Below the pieces are notes generated by a model. The model did no database searches, had not been told where the DNA came from, and worked only from the letters and a program-made list of their open reading frames with translations. Below, piece by piece: positions 34,851-44,358 of a stretch of DNA of 64,000 nucleotides. The stretch's first letter is position 1. Every line of letters begins with the position of its first letter. The position numbers were made by a program, and so were the translations under genes. The DNA lies in assembly GCF_009498455.1 (NCBI RefSeq), contig NZ_CP045644.1, positions 5,769,001-5,833,000 on the forward strand, written 5' to 3'. The DNA comes from Variovorax paradoxus. Its GTDB lineage: Bacteria > Pseudomonadota > Gammaproteobacteria > Burkholderiales > Burkholderiaceae_C.

Positions 34851-35819
34851 TCAGATATCCAGCACCAGCCGCTCGCCCTTGCAGCGAGAGACGCAGATCA
34901 TCATGGTCTTGTTGGACGCACGTTCGATCTTGGTGAGGATGCCGTCGTGGTGATCGACTTCGCCCTCGAGCACCGCTGTTTCGCAGGCGCCGCAGACGCC
35001 TTCCTTGCAGCTGTGGTCGGGGTTGAGGCCAGCGTCGATCAGGCTGTCGAGAATCGATTTGCCCGGGGGCACCTCGACACTCTTGCCGCTCTTGGCGCAC
35101 TGCACCACGCAGGTCTGTGTGGCGCTGGGCGCCTCCACATGCACGGCGGCGAAGCGCTCGATGTGTGCGTTGGCGTAGCCCAGTTGCTCGCAGCTCTTTT
35201 CAAAGGCGTCGAGCATCGGCGTGGGGCCGCAGCAGTAGTAATGGCTGGTGGCGCCCTTGCCGGCCAGCAGCGATGCGAGGTCGGGCGGAGCACCCTTCTC
35301 GTCGTCGAAGTGCCAGGTGAGCTGCACCGATTTTTCGGCGGCCAGCGCCTCGATGGCATCGCAGAAGGCGGCCTCCTTGCGGGTGCGTGCGCAGTAGACG
35401 ATTTCGACCGGTTTGCCGATGGCAATGAGCCGCTGCAGCATGCACCAGATGGGCGTCACGCCGATGCCGCCGGCCACGAGCACCGAGCGTTCGGCGCCCT
35501 CTTCCAGCTTGAAGTTGTTGCGCGGCGCCGAGATCGGCAGCGTCATGCCCACGCGCAATTGCTGGTGCACGTAGCGCGAGCCGCCGCGGCTCTTGCGGTC
35601 GTTGAGCACGCCCACCACGTAGCGCTGGCGGTCGCTCGAGGGGTTGCACAGCGAGTAGCTGCGCACCAGCCCGTTGGGCAGGTGCAGGTCGATGTGGGAG
35701 CCGGCCTCGAAGGCGGGAAAGTCCACCGTCGGCGTGGCCGGCCGGAACTCGACGCTGACGATGCCGTCGGCCTCGTAGCGCATGGTGTGCACGAGGGCGT
35801 TCAGCGTGGGAGAAGACAT
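34851..35819 (-). CDS. VanB/PDR-type oxygenase reductase (FMN, NADH, 2Fe-2S)
   Basis: A 322-residue phthalate-dioxygenase-reductase-type protein. The flavin domain has RSYSLCNP (residues 53-60), the NAD domain VAGGIGVTPIWCM and CCGPTPML, and the C-terminal plant-type ferredoxin has ligands Cys271, Cys276, Cys279 and Cys309. It passes electrons from NADH to the Rieske oxygenase encoded just upstream (23 bp). I chose ATG 35819; the open frame beyond it overlaps the oxygenase gene. Confidence 0.92.
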   Translation of the reverse strand: MSSPTLNALVHTMRYEADGIVSVEFRPATPTVDFPAFEAGSHIDLHLPNGLVRSYSLCNPSSDRQRYVVGVLNDRKSRGGSRYVHQQLRVGMTLPISAPRNNFKLEEGAERSVLVAGGIGVTPIWCMLQRLIAIGKPVEIVYCARTRKEAAFCDAIEALAAEKSVQLTWHFDDEKGAPPDLASLLAGKGATSHYYCCGPTPMLDAFEKSCEQLGYANAHIERFAAVHVEAPSATQTCVVQCAKSGKSVEVPPGKSILDSLIDAGLNPDHSCKEGVCGACETAVLEGEVDHHDGILTKIERASNKTMMICVSRCKGERLVLDI

Positions 35820-35842
35820 GGCGATGCTCGCTTGCTTGCAGT

Positions 35843-36886
35843 TCAGGCCGTGGCGGCCTCGGCTTCGGCCAGCTGCGCTTGGGCCAGGTTGCGCATGTGC
35901 CGGCGCAGGCGGACGATGCCCAGGTCGTGCTGGTACAGGTTCTCGTGCTGGTTGGCGTCGGCTTCCATCTCTTCGAGCATCACGCGGTCTTGCTCCAGCA
36001 CGTGCCAGTGGCGCGCCTCGAGGCGGTTCTTGTACAAGAAGCGCCAGGTGTCGCGCTCCCAGCCCGGCGACAGCTTGCGTGCGCGCCAGAAGAAGGTGGC
36101 CGTCATGCCGTTGGCCATCGGCGAGAAGGCGCCGATGATGATGAAGTTGCCGCCGGGGCCGCCGGTCTTCGGGTACGGAATCTCCAGGCGCATCCAGTGG
36201 ATGCCGGTGTCGGCCCACTCGGTCCAGTCGAAGTTGACGTTGCGCTGGCCTTCCTTCTCGAACACGAAGCCGATGTCGGTCGGGCGAACGCCGAACTTGG
36301 CGCTCGAGTCGCCCTCGGCCATCGAGTGCGACTGCTTGTGCAGGTACGTGCCGTGCATCGGGTCCATCACGTTGTCCAGCACGTAGCGGTAGTCGCCCTT
36401 CCACTCGGTGTAGCACAGGAAGTTGGAATACTCCGCTTCATCGGTCAGCTGCTCGGGCAGCACCAGCGGCGGCGGCACGTCGACCGGCTCTTTCGAGTTG
36501 TAGAGGAACACGGCGCCCGCGCGCTCCTGCACATGGAAGTGGCGCGTGGCGCGCGAGCCTTCGAGCTTGCAGCCCGGGCTGCCGGGCACGCGCGTGACCA
36601 CGCCGTCGTGGCGAACTTCAACGCCGTGGTACGGGCACGAGAGGCGGTCGCCCAGGATCACGCCCTGCGACAGCGGCGCGCCGCGGTGCGGGCAGCGGTC
36701 TTCCAGTGCGTGCAGCACGCCTTCGCCGTCGCGCCACAGCGCGATCTTGCGGCCGAGGCGGCGCAGGGAGATGGGGTTCTCCTTGATGAAGTGCGAAGGG
36801 CAGATCGGGTACCAGAGGTCTTTCAGGCCGATCTCCAACAGATGGTCGACCGGGTCAGCGGGAACGGGATGGATGGCGATGGTCAT
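35843..36886 (-). CDS. Rieske aromatic oxygenase, VanA/phthalate-type
   Basis: A 347-residue oxygenase. Rieske ligands are Cys65-x-His67 and Cys84-x2-His87 (CPHRGAPL, CPYHG). The mononuclear iron site has Asp175, His178 and His183 (DPMHGTYLH). The size and single-subunit type with a VanB-like reductase match O-demethylases and phthalate-type or salicylate-type ring hydroxylases. It opens the attack on the unknown substrate together with the FAD monooxygenase. The substrate cannot be read from sequence. Confidence 0.92.
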   Translation of the reverse strand: MTIAIHPVPADPVDHLLEIGLKDLWYPICPSHFIKENPISLRRLGRKIALWRDGEGVLHALEDRCPHRGAPLSQGVILGDRLSCPYHGVEVRHDGVVTRVPGSPGCKLEGSRATRHFHVQERAGAVFLYNSKEPVDVPPPLVLPEQLTDEAEYSNFLCYTEWKGDYRYVLDNVMDPMHGTYLHKQSHSMAEGDSSAKFGVRPTDIGFVFEKEGQRNVNFDWTEWADTGIHWMRLEIPYPKTGGPGGNFIIIGAFSPMANGMTATFFWRARKLSPGWERDTWRFLYKNRLEARHWHVLEQDRVMLEEMEADANQHENLYQHDLGIVRLRRHMRNLAQAQLAEAEAATA

Positions 36887-36898
36887 GATGGGTTCTCC

Positions 36899-37120
36899 TC
36901 AGGCGGCCAGCGTGGCCATTTCCTTGCGGTACAGCGCCTCGGTCCATGCGAGGCCGCCCGGCGTGGCCAGGCCGCTGTCGTTCAGGCGCTGCACGAGGCC
37001 CGGCAGGTCATGGATGCCGTCGCCATAGGCGCGTTCGATCACGTCGCCCAGCAGGTCTTCGTAGGTGGTCGCGGGGCGCTGGCGCGCCTGGTGCGGTTGG
37101 AGATAGCGGTCTTGTTGCAT
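36899..37120 (-). CDS. Small recombinase-like HTH protein of oxygenase clusters
   Basis: A 73-residue protein (MQQDRYLQPHQAR..., then EDLLGDVIERAYGDGIHDLPGLVQRLN and GLAWTEALYRKEMATL). Two helical blocks resemble the helix-turn-helix of resolvase-type recombinases, but no catalytic part exists. I recall such mini-proteins beside Rieske oxygenase genes in other proteobacteria. It lies 12 bp from the oxygenase and 31 bp from the FAD monooxygenase. It may be an assembly or regulatory partner; function unknown. Confidence 0.7.
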   Translation of the reverse strand: MQQDRYLQPHQARQRPATTYEDLLGDVIERAYGDGIHDLPGLVQRLNDSGLATPGGLAWTEALYRKEMATLAA

Positions 37121-37151
37121 CGTGAGCCTCCGTAGGGCGAGGAGAAAAATT

Positions 37152-38333
37152 TCAGGCGGTGGCAGCAGCAGAGGCAGCGACGGCACCCTGCGCCGGCACG
37201 CCCAGCGGCACGGCCCAGGCGTCGTAGGCGTACACCCAGTCGGCGTTGCCGCCTTCGCGCAGCCAGTTGTTGCCGCGCGAGCCAAGCTGCACCTGGCTGG
37301 CGCGCTCGATGCGGGCGGTCTGGTAGCCCTGCAGCGCGGCGGGAATGTCGGCCATGGCCACGCCGTCGAGGTGGCGCGACAGCACCACGGCGTCTTCGAT
37401 CGCCATGCCGGCGCCCTGCGCCATGAAGGGCAGCATCGGGTGCGCGGCATCACCCAGCAGCGCCATGCGGCCCTGCGCCCAGGCGGGCATGGGATCGCGC
37501 TCGTACAGCGCGGTCTTCAGCACGGTGTCGCAGGCATCGAGCAGCGCGCGCGCCTCGGGATGGTAGGCCACGTACTGCTCGCGCAGCTCGTCGACGCTGC
37601 CCGGCGCGGTCCACGACTCGAGGTGCCAGGTGTCCTGCGGCGTGGTGGCGAAGATAAAGATGTCCTTGCCGCGGTTCAGCGGGAAGGTGACGATCTGGCT
37701 TTGCGGGTTCGGGCCCCACCACTTGGTGAAGGCGCCCAGGTTGGGCACGCCGGCCACGCGCTCGGCGGGCACCACGGCGCGGTAGGCGACGATGCCGGTG
37801 AAGCGCGGGCTCTCGGCGCCGAACATCGCGGTGCGCACGCCCGAGTGGATGCCGTCGGCACCAATGAGCACGCCCACGCGGGCGCTGGTGCCGTCGCTGA
37901 ACGACAGGGTCACGCCCTGGTCGTCGGCTGCGATGGTCTCGGCGCGCTTGCCGAGCGCCACGCGTTCGGCGGGGAACATGTCGGCCAGCGCGGCCAGCAG
38001 GTCGGCGCGGTGGATGGTGAGCTGCGGCGCGCCGTAGCGCTGTTCGGCCGAGTCGGCCATTTCGAGGCGCGAGGTTTCTTCGCCGCTGTCGTAGGTGCGG
38101 CTGATGCGGTGCGACGGGCGCGCCGCTGTTACGCGGGCGGCGTCGCCCACGCCCAGGCCGTCGAGTGCGCGCACGGCGTTCGGCGTGAGGTTGATGTCGG
38201 CGCCAACGCGGGCGAACTGCCTGGCCTGTTCGAACACGACCACGTCGTGCCCGGCACGGCGCAGTGCAATGGCGGTGACCAGGCCGCCGATGCCGGCACC
38301 GACGATGCCGATGGTGGATTCGCTTGTGTGCAT
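37152..38333 (-). CDS. FAD-dependent aromatic hydroxylase (salicylate/3-hydroxybenzoate-type)
   Basis: A 393-residue group A flavoprotein monooxygenase. FAD motif is GIVGAGIGGLVTAIAL (residues 9-24), the DG motif is GADGIHSGVR and the GD motif is GDAAHPMLPFMAQGAG. It uses NAD(P)H and oxygen to hydroxylate a phenolic ring. With the Rieske enzyme it would give a diol for the VOC dioxygenase. I chose ATG 38333 at the start of the homology; the gap to the Bug gene is 28 bp. C-terminal tail is Ala-rich. Confidence 0.88.
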   Translation of the reverse strand: MHTSESTIGIVGAGIGGLVTAIALRRAGHDVVVFEQARQFARVGADINLTPNAVRALDGLGVGDAARVTAARPSHRISRTYDSGEETSRLEMADSAEQRYGAPQLTIHRADLLAALADMFPAERVALGKRAETIAADDQGVTLSFSDGTSARVGVLIGADGIHSGVRTAMFGAESPRFTGIVAYRAVVPAERVAGVPNLGAFTKWWGPNPQSQIVTFPLNRGKDIFIFATTPQDTWHLESWTAPGSVDELREQYVAYHPEARALLDACDTVLKTALYERDPMPAWAQGRMALLGDAAHPMLPFMAQGAGMAIEDAVVLSRHLDGVAMADIPAALQGYQTARIERASQVQLGSRGNNWLREGGNADWVYAYDAWAVPLGVPAQGAVAASAAATA

Positions 38334-38361
38334 GCTGTCTCTCTTTGTTCTTGCGTGCGGC

Positions 38362-39348
38362 TTACTCGGCCACGATGTTGCGGGCCTTGATGATCCGGGC
38401 CCAGACGGCCGTCTCATCGCGGATGTGGGTGGCGAACTCGGCGGGCTTCATGGCCGCGTCGGTCATGCCTTGCGCCTTCAGGCGTTCGCGCACATCGGGC
38501 TGTGCCAGCATCTCGGCCGCGTCTTTTGCGAGTTGCTCGACGACGGCGGGCGGCGTGCCCTTGGGGGCCAGCAGGCCGTACCACGAGGTCACGGCCACGC
38601 CCTGGATGCCCTGCTCCGCCAGCGTGGGAATGTCGGGTGCGGCGGGGCTGCGCTTGGCCTCGGTCACGCCCAGCGCGATGAGCTTGCCGTTCTTGATGAA
38701 GGGCATGGTCGCGGGCAGGTTGCTGAACATCAGCGGCACCGAGCCGCCGAGCACGTCGTTGAGCGCGGGCGCCGTGCCCTTGTAGGGCACGTGCAGCAGG
38801 TCGATGCCGGCCTGCTGCTTGAACAGCTCGCCCGCCAGGTGCAGGCCGCTGCCCACGCCGGGCGAGGCGTACGACAGCGTGTTGGGCTTGGCCTTGGCCA
38901 TGGCCACCAGCTCCTTCGCGCTCTTGATGCCCGAGGCCGGCGCGGCCACCAGCACGTTGGGCGCCTTGGCGAGCATGGTGACGGGCACGAAGTCTTTTTC
39001 GATGTTGAACGGAAAGTTCGGCATCAGCGTCGGGTTGATCGTGAGGTTGCCGGCCGGCACCACGAGCAGCGTGTGGCCGTCGCCCTTGGCGCGCTTGACC
39101 TTGTCGATGCCGATGTTGCCGGCCGCGCCGACAAGGTTCTCGACCACGGCCGCCTGGCCGTAGCGCTTGGCCAGGCCGTCGGACAGCACGCGGGCCAGCG
39201 TGTCGACCGGGCCGCCGGGCGGGAACGGCGAGACGATGGTGAAGCGGTCGCTCGACAGCTGCTTGTGCGCGTCGCTCTGTGCGTGCGCGGGCAAGGCGAT
39301 GGCCAGTGCGGCGGCCGCCATCAGGGAGAAAGAAAGACGTCGTTGCAT
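38362..39348 (-). CDS. Bug/TctC-type binding protein (downstream copy of the catabolic cluster)
   Basis: A 328-residue binding protein. It has a signal peptide (about residues 1-24, ending AHAQ), then IVSPFPPGGPVDTLAR, GAAGNIGID and VPYKGTAPALNDVLGG, the Bug signatures. It differs clearly from the copy at 48403-49386, so the cluster codes for two binding proteins, perhaps for two substrates or isomers. Gap to the VOC gene is 14 bp. Confidence 0.9.
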   Translation of the reverse strand: MQRRLSFSLMAAAALAIALPAHAQSDAHKQLSSDRFTIVSPFPPGGPVDTLARVLSDGLAKRYGQAAVVENLVGAAGNIGIDKVKRAKGDGHTLLVVPAGNLTINPTLMPNFPFNIEKDFVPVTMLAKAPNVLVAAPASGIKSAKELVAMAKAKPNTLSYASPGVGSGLHLAGELFKQQAGIDLLHVPYKGTAPALNDVLGGSVPLMFSNLPATMPFIKNGKLIALGVTEAKRSPAAPDIPTLAEQGIQGVAVTSWYGLLAPKGTPPAVVEQLAKDAAEMLAQPDVRERLKAQGMTDAAMKPAEFATHIRDETAVWARIIKARNIVAE

Positions 39349-39362
39349 GAGGTTCACCGGGT

Positions 39363-40334
39363 TCACTTCTTCTCGGTCAGGAAAGCACCTTTCGGGCCTT
39401 CGGCGTTCTTCTGGCGGCGCGTGTGGCCGTCCAGGCCGCCATCGACGGCCCATTCGGCGAACACGGTCGGACCGGGTTCGAACTCGCGCGGCTGCCAGTC
39501 GGCGGTGAGCTGGTCTTCGTCGGCGTAGTACTCGATGAGGCCGCCGGCCGGATTCTTGAAGTACCAGAAGTACGCGGACGACACCGGGTGACGGCCCGGG
39601 CCGAGTTGCGTGTCCCAGCCGCAGCGCGAGAAATGCAGGCCGCCTCCGAACACCTCGTGGATGTCGCGCACGGTAAAGGCCACGTGGTTGAGCCCGCGCT
39701 TGCCCGAAGGAATCTGCAGCAGGAACAGGTCGTGGTGACCGCCCTCGGGCGCACAGCGCATGAAGGCGCCACGGTTCGGATAGCCGTCGGACGACACAAA
39801 ACCGAAGCGCTGCGCATAGAACGCGCTCGTCGCTTTCACGTCGCTCACGAAGAACACGACGTGGCCGACCTCGATCGGCGTGGCGCGTTCGTAGATCGGT
39901 GCGGCCTGGTTCACGCGCGGCTTGGCGTTCCAGGTGTTCATGGCGCCGCAGTCGACTTCGACCGCGCGCTTGCGGCTCACCTGCAGGCGCACGGCCAGGC
40001 CGTTGGGGTCGGTGCAGCCGATGCGGCGCGCGCCGTCGACCGTGATGTCGATGAAGGCCGGGTCTTGCGCGATGGCGGCGGCGTAGCGGTCCAGGTCCGC
40101 GTCGCTTTCCACGCCCCACACCACTTCACGCAATGTCGGGCCCTCTTCCATCGCGGGCGGCAGGTTCGCGTTGTCCAACGCCGCGACGACCACCTTGCAG
40201 CCGTTGAGGCACTCGAAGACGAGTTCGTCGGCGGCTTCGGACGTGAGTGACAGGCCCCAGTCCTGGAAGAACTGGCGGCAGGCGGGCAGGTCGTCTGCGC
40301 CGTAGGTGATCTGGTCGATGCCAAGTACGCTCAT
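39363..40334 (-). CDS. Two-module VOC enzyme, extradiol dioxygenase-like
   Basis: A 323-residue protein with two VOC modules (about 1-120 and 150-290). Metal ligands His158, His217 and Glu268 lie in the C-terminal module (EVGHVVFF, GLNHVAF, GLIEYY), the arrangement of type I extradiol dioxygenases such as BphC. Likely cleaves a catechol-type ring with Fe(II) and oxygen. The C-terminal tail is longer than usual and charged. Sits between aldehyde dehydrogenase and Bug gene. Confidence 0.85.
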   Translation of the reverse strand: MSVLGIDQITYGADDLPACRQFFQDWGLSLTSEAADELVFECLNGCKVVVAALDNANLPPAMEEGPTLREVVWGVESDADLDRYAAAIAQDPAFIDITVDGARRIGCTDPNGLAVRLQVSRKRAVEVDCGAMNTWNAKPRVNQAAPIYERATPIEVGHVVFFVSDVKATSAFYAQRFGFVSSDGYPNRGAFMRCAPEGGHHDLFLLQIPSGKRGLNHVAFTVRDIHEVFGGGLHFSRCGWDTQLGPGRHPVSSAYFWYFKNPAGGLIEYYADEDQLTADWQPREFEPGPTVFAEWAVDGGLDGHTRRQKNAEGPKGAFLTEKK

Positions 40335-40347
40335 CGTGCGTTCCTCT

Positions 40348-41823
40348 TCAGTTCGCCCACGGGAGCGGTTGTTCGTTCGTGCCCCAGTACATGCTCTTCT
40401 GCTCCATGTACTGGAAGATGCCTTCGCGGCCCTTCTCGCGGCCCAGGCCGCTGTCGCGCCAGCCGCCGAACGGCGTGGACACCGAGAACTGCTTGTAGGT
40501 GTTGACCCAGACCGTGCCGGCCTGCACCGCGCGGCCCAGCTTCCAGGCGCGCTTGAAGTCGCGGCTCCACACGCCGGCGGCCAGCGCGTAGATGCTGTCG
40601 TTGGCCTGCGCGATCAGTTCTTCTTCGGTGTCGAAAGGCATCGCGACCAGCACCGGGCCGAAGATTTCTTCCTGGCTGATGCGCGCGTTGTTGGTCAGGC
40701 CTTCGAGGATGGTGGGCTGGTAGAAGTAGCCCTTGTCGTAGTCCGCGCCGTGCGGGCGCACGCCGCCCGTACGGATGCGGCCGCCTTCGGACACGCCCAG
40801 GTCCACATAGCGCTCGATGCCTTCGCGGTGCTTGGCCGTGATGAGCGGCCCCATCTGCGTGCGCTCCGAGGCCGGGTCGCCCACGCGCAGTGCATTGGCG
40901 CCTTCGGCCAGCCGCGTGAGGAACTCGTCGTAGATGCTGCGTGCCACGAACAGGCGCGAGCCCGCGATGCACGACTCGCCCGACGAACTGAAGATGCCGT
41001 AGAGCACGCCGTTCACCGCATGGTCGAGGTCGGCATCGTCGAGCACCATGGTCGGCGACTTGCCGCCGAGCTCGAGCGACACCGGCATCATCTTGTCGGC
41101 CGCGATGTGGGCGATGTGCTTGCCGGTGGTGGTGCCGCCGGTGAACGACACGCGCTTGACCAGCGGGTGCTTGGTGATCGCGTCGCCGATCACCGAGCCC
41201 TTGCCCGGCAGCACGCTCACGATGCCCTTGGGCACGCCGGCCGCTTCACAGATGCGCGCCAGTTCCAGCGCCATGAGCGGCGTGACTTCGGCGGGCTTCA
41301 CGACCACCGCGTTGCCGGCCGCCAGCGCAGGCGCCAGCTTCTGGGCTTCGCTCGCGATGGGCGAGTTCCACGGCGTGATGGCCGCGACCACGCCCATGGG
41401 CTCGTGCACGCTCATCGTGACGAAGGCACCGCGCGAGGGGGTGATGGTTTCTTCGAGCGTCTCGAGCGCGGCGGCGAAGAACTGGAAGGTGGCCGCAGCG
41501 CTGGCCACGAGGTTGCGCGTTTCGCTGATCGGCTTGCCGTTGTCCAGGCGCTGCTTCTGCGCGAGCGACTCGCCCTCTTCGCGGATGAGCTGCGCCACGC
41601 GGTGCAGCACGGCGGCGCGCTCGTGCGGCAGGCGCTGGGCCCAGCCGCTGGTGCGAAAGGCGTGGTCGGCACGCGTGATGGCTTCTTCGACGTCGGCCAG
41701 GCTCGCGGCCTTCAGGCGCGCAATGGGCTCGCCGGTGGCCGGGTAGAGGCTTTCGTAGACGTCGCCGCCGCCCAGGCGCCATTCGCCGGCGATGCAGATC
41801 GGAAGGAGTTCGGTGGAGATCAT
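40348..41823 (-). CDS. NAD(P)-dependent aldehyde dehydrogenase
   Basis: A 491-residue ALDH superfamily enzyme. The oxyanion Asn153 lies in TPWNSP, the general base Glu251 in LELGGKSP and nucleophile Cys285 in SGESCIAGSR. It oxidises an aldehyde (perhaps a ring-cleavage or decarboxylation product) to the acid. Tightly spaced with aspartate dehydrogenase (16 bp) and VOC gene (13 bp). I recall the order ALDH-AspDH-decarboxylase-SDR-IclR-hydrolase-cupin-SDR from Pseudomonas aeruginosa; needs checking. Confidence 0.92.
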   Translation of the reverse strand: MISTELLPICIAGEWRLGGGDVYESLYPATGEPIARLKAASLADVEEAITRADHAFRTSGWAQRLPHERAAVLHRVAQLIREEGESLAQKQRLDNGKPISETRNLVASAAATFQFFAAALETLEETITPSRGAFVTMSVHEPMGVVAAITPWNSPIASEAQKLAPALAAGNAVVVKPAEVTPLMALELARICEAAGVPKGIVSVLPGKGSVIGDAITKHPLVKRVSFTGGTTTGKHIAHIAADKMMPVSLELGGKSPTMVLDDADLDHAVNGVLYGIFSSSGESCIAGSRLFVARSIYDEFLTRLAEGANALRVGDPASERTQMGPLITAKHREGIERYVDLGVSEGGRIRTGGVRPHGADYDKGYFYQPTILEGLTNNARISQEEIFGPVLVAMPFDTEEELIAQANDSIYALAAGVWSRDFKRAWKLGRAVQAGTVWVNTYKQFSVSTPFGGWRDSGLGREKGREGIFQYMEQKSMYWGTNEQPLPWAN

Positions 41824-41839
41824 GGGATGACTCGAAAGG

Positions 41840-42640
41840 TCAGATGGCCAGGGGCGCGACGCGGTTGCGCAGCGCGCGCACGGCGCTGTACACGGTCAGG
41901 GCCGAGGTCTTGGGGTTGGCCGCGAGCGGCTTGTTGCGCATGGTCAGCGTGAAGCTGCCGAAGGCGCCTTCGGCTTCGACGGTGTGCACGTTCTCGGTGG
42001 TGCCCGGGTCGGCAATGAGGCGCACCAGCGTCTGATCGAGGCCCAGGCCCGCGAGCGAGACGGTGGCCGCCACGTTGGCGTTCTTCGGATAGAGCAAGGC
42101 CGCTTCGCGCGCGCTGCCTTCGAAGATGATGGTTTCGTGGGCCAGCGTGTCGAGGTTGCGGCCCTGCTCGGCCGGCGTGCCCTTCCAGGCCTGCGGCGGC
42201 TTGCGGCCCGTGTAGCGCACGCTGCTCAAGCCGCCGATGCGGGCCGCGGCGAGCGCATCGATGCCGCCGATGGCGCCGGGAATCAGCTGCACCTGCGTGT
42301 GGCCGGCGACGGCGGCGGCTTCGAGCTTCTCGGCGAAGCCCGTGGCCGACAGCGCGCCGACCGATGCCACCACGCAGGGCGTGCCGCGTGCCAGCGCGGG
42401 CAGCACGTGCTGCTCGATGGCGGCATGGCCGGCGGTCTCGACCACGAGGTCGATGCCGGTGGCGGGCACGGCGCTGCCCACTTGCGCGTCGGGTGCGACC
42501 TTCTGCGCGGCGGCAACGCCTTCGAACGGCACGACGATGGCCACCACCTTCAGGGCGGGATCGCCGCGCAGCAGTTCGAGCACCGAGGTGCCGATGGCTC
42601 CGCAGCCGACGAGTGCAATGCGCGTGATGGCAGTGGTCAT
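41840..42640 (-). CDS. nadX: L-aspartate dehydrogenase
   Basis: A 266-residue enzyme of the NadX/AspDH family. The Rossmann motif is ALVGCGAIGTS (about residues 9-19). LIPGAIGGIDAL and the C-terminal MRNKPLAANPKTSALTVYSAVRAL are typical. It interconverts L-aspartate and iminoaspartate/oxaloacetate plus ammonia with NAD(P). Here it lies inside a catabolic operon, not with nad genes, so a role in amino-group release from a pathway intermediate, or on an aspartate-like product, is more likely than NAD synthesis. Start ATG 42640. Confidence 0.85.
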   Translation of the reverse strand: MTTAITRIALVGCGAIGTSVLELLRGDPALKVVAIVVPFEGVAAAQKVAPDAQVGSAVPATGIDLVVETAGHAAIEQHVLPALARGTPCVVASVGALSATGFAEKLEAAAVAGHTQVQLIPGAIGGIDALAAARIGGLSSVRYTGRKPPQAWKGTPAEQGRNLDTLAHETIIFEGSAREAALLYPKNANVAATVSLAGLGLDQTLVRLIADPGTTENVHTVEAEGAFGSFTLTMRNKPLAANPKTSALTVYSAVRALRNRVAPLAI

Positions 42641-42660
42641 GCGTGGGGTTCCGCGTTCGC

Positions 42661-44358
42661 TCACTGGGCCGCGCCGAGCGCGGGAATCTGCGTGACCGTG
42701 TTGGTCGGCGGGCCGGCGAAGGTCGTCTTGAAACCGCCGATCGACAGCATGTCGATTTCCAGCAAGAACGGGCCGTTGGCGGCGAGCGCCTTGTCCAGGT
42801 GGGCCGGCAGGTCGGCCAGGTCCTTCACGCGGGCATGCGGCAGCGCGATCGACTGGCACAGCAGGTCGTAGTCGGGCGTGTGCAGCTCGGCGTAGCACTG
42901 GCGGCCGCCGTACTGCGCGTCCTGGATGTTCTTGATGACGCCGTAGCTCTTGTCGTTCATGAGCACGATGACCATGGGCGCCTTCTCCTGCACCATGCAG
43001 GCCAGCTCGCCCAGGTTCAGGATGAAGCCGCCGTCGCCGGCCAGGCAGAAGGTCTTGCGACCCGAGCCCGTCACCGCCGCGCCGATGGCCGCGCCAATGG
43101 CCATGGGCATGCCCTGGCCGATGCCGCCGCCCGTGGCGTGCACGCCGGCACTGGGTTCGAACACGCGCAACTCGCGGTTGCCCCAGGTGCTGTTCGACAC
43201 CGTGACGTCGCGCACCCAGTTGAATTGGCGCCCGGCCACCGACTGCAGCTGGCGCACGAGTTCGGCATACGGGCCGAGGCCGTCGCGCAGCGTGGCCACG
43301 GCCTGGTCGTGCGCGGCGCGCAGGTCGACCAGCAGCTGCGGGTCGGCCCTGTACTTCGCGGCTTCGAGGCGATCGGCCAGGCCATCGAGGGCCAGCGCGG
43401 AATCGCCGCAGACAAAAACTTCGGACGCGTAGCAGCGGCCTTCGGCAGCGGCATCGGCGTCGATGCGGTACAGCGTGCGCGGCAGCTTCAGTTCGTACTT
43501 GAGCGTCTCGTTGCCGCGCAGGCGCGAACCGACCACGAGCATCGCGTCGCAGGTCTGATAGAAGGCCTCGACGGGCTTCTGGATGTTGTACGCGCCGAGC
43601 GAGCCGGCGTCGTCTTCTGGCACCGTGCCGCGACCTTGCGTGGTCGTGACCACGCCGAAGCCCAGCTTCTGCAGGCGCTGGATGGCCGAGCGGGCATGGC
43701 GGGCACCGCCACCGACCCACAGCAGCGGGCGCTTGGCCGTGGCCAGGCGCGCGGCCAGTGCATCGAGGCCGGCGGCCGAAGGCACGGGGCGCTCGATGGG
43801 CAGCGGCGACAGGTCGGCCGGCATGGTCGTGAGCGCCGACTGGATGTCGATCGGAATTTCCACGCTGACCGGGCCGGTCGGCGCCGTCATCGCGAGCTGC
43901 ACCGCGCGCTTGAGCGTGCCGAGCACCGTCTCGACGCTGCGCACGCGCAGCGCGGCCTTCGACACGGCCTTGAGCATGGTGAGCTGGTCGGGCGCTTCGT
44001 GGATGTACGACATGCCCTTGTCCAGGTACGGCGTCTCGATCTGGCCCGTGATGTGCAAGAGCGGCGCGCCGGCGGTCAGTGCCTCGACCATGCTGCCCGC
44101 GATGTTGCCCGCGGCCGGGCCGGTGCTGGTGATGCACACGCCCAGGCTGGCGGTGGAGCGCGCATAGGCGTCGGCCATGTTGCCCGCGCCGGCCTCGCCG
44201 CGCGCCGAGATGAAGCGCACCGTGCCGCGCTGCGCGAAGGCATCGAGGATCGGCATGTTGTGGATCGAGATGACGCCGAAGGCTGCCTTGACGCCGCACT
44301 GCTCGAGAAAGGCGGCGACGACGGCGCCGACCGTGACGGTGTTGTTGGGGTTATGCAT
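42661..44358 (-). CDS. Thiamine diphosphate-dependent decarboxylase/synthase-like enzyme
   Basis: A 565-residue ThDP enzyme of the acetolactate synthase/benzoylformate decarboxylase group. The N-terminal PYR domain has catalytic Glu55 (ISARGEAGAGNMADAYAR). The central domain resembles the FAD-binding domain. The C-terminal PP domain has GDGGFILNLGEL and MNDKSYG, the metal and diphosphate site, near residues 440-470. Probable reaction is decarboxylation or carboligation of a 2-oxoacid. ATG 44358 overlaps the SDR stop by 8 bp. Confidence 0.88.
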   Translation of the reverse strand: MHNPNNTVTVGAVVAAFLEQCGVKAAFGVISIHNMPILDAFAQRGTVRFISARGEAGAGNMADAYARSTASLGVCITSTGPAAGNIAGSMVEALTAGAPLLHITGQIETPYLDKGMSYIHEAPDQLTMLKAVSKAALRVRSVETVLGTLKRAVQLAMTAPTGPVSVEIPIDIQSALTTMPADLSPLPIERPVPSAAGLDALAARLATAKRPLLWVGGGARHARSAIQRLQKLGFGVVTTTQGRGTVPEDDAGSLGAYNIQKPVEAFYQTCDAMLVVGSRLRGNETLKYELKLPRTLYRIDADAAAEGRCYASEVFVCGDSALALDGLADRLEAAKYRADPQLLVDLRAAHDQAVATLRDGLGPYAELVRQLQSVAGRQFNWVRDVTVSNSTWGNRELRVFEPSAGVHATGGGIGQGMPMAIGAAIGAAVTGSGRKTFCLAGDGGFILNLGELACMVQEKAPMVIVLMNDKSYGVIKNIQDAQYGGRQCYAELHTPDYDLLCQSIALPHARVKDLADLPAHLDKALAANGPFLLEIDMLSIGGFKTTFAGPPTNTVTQIPALGAAQ

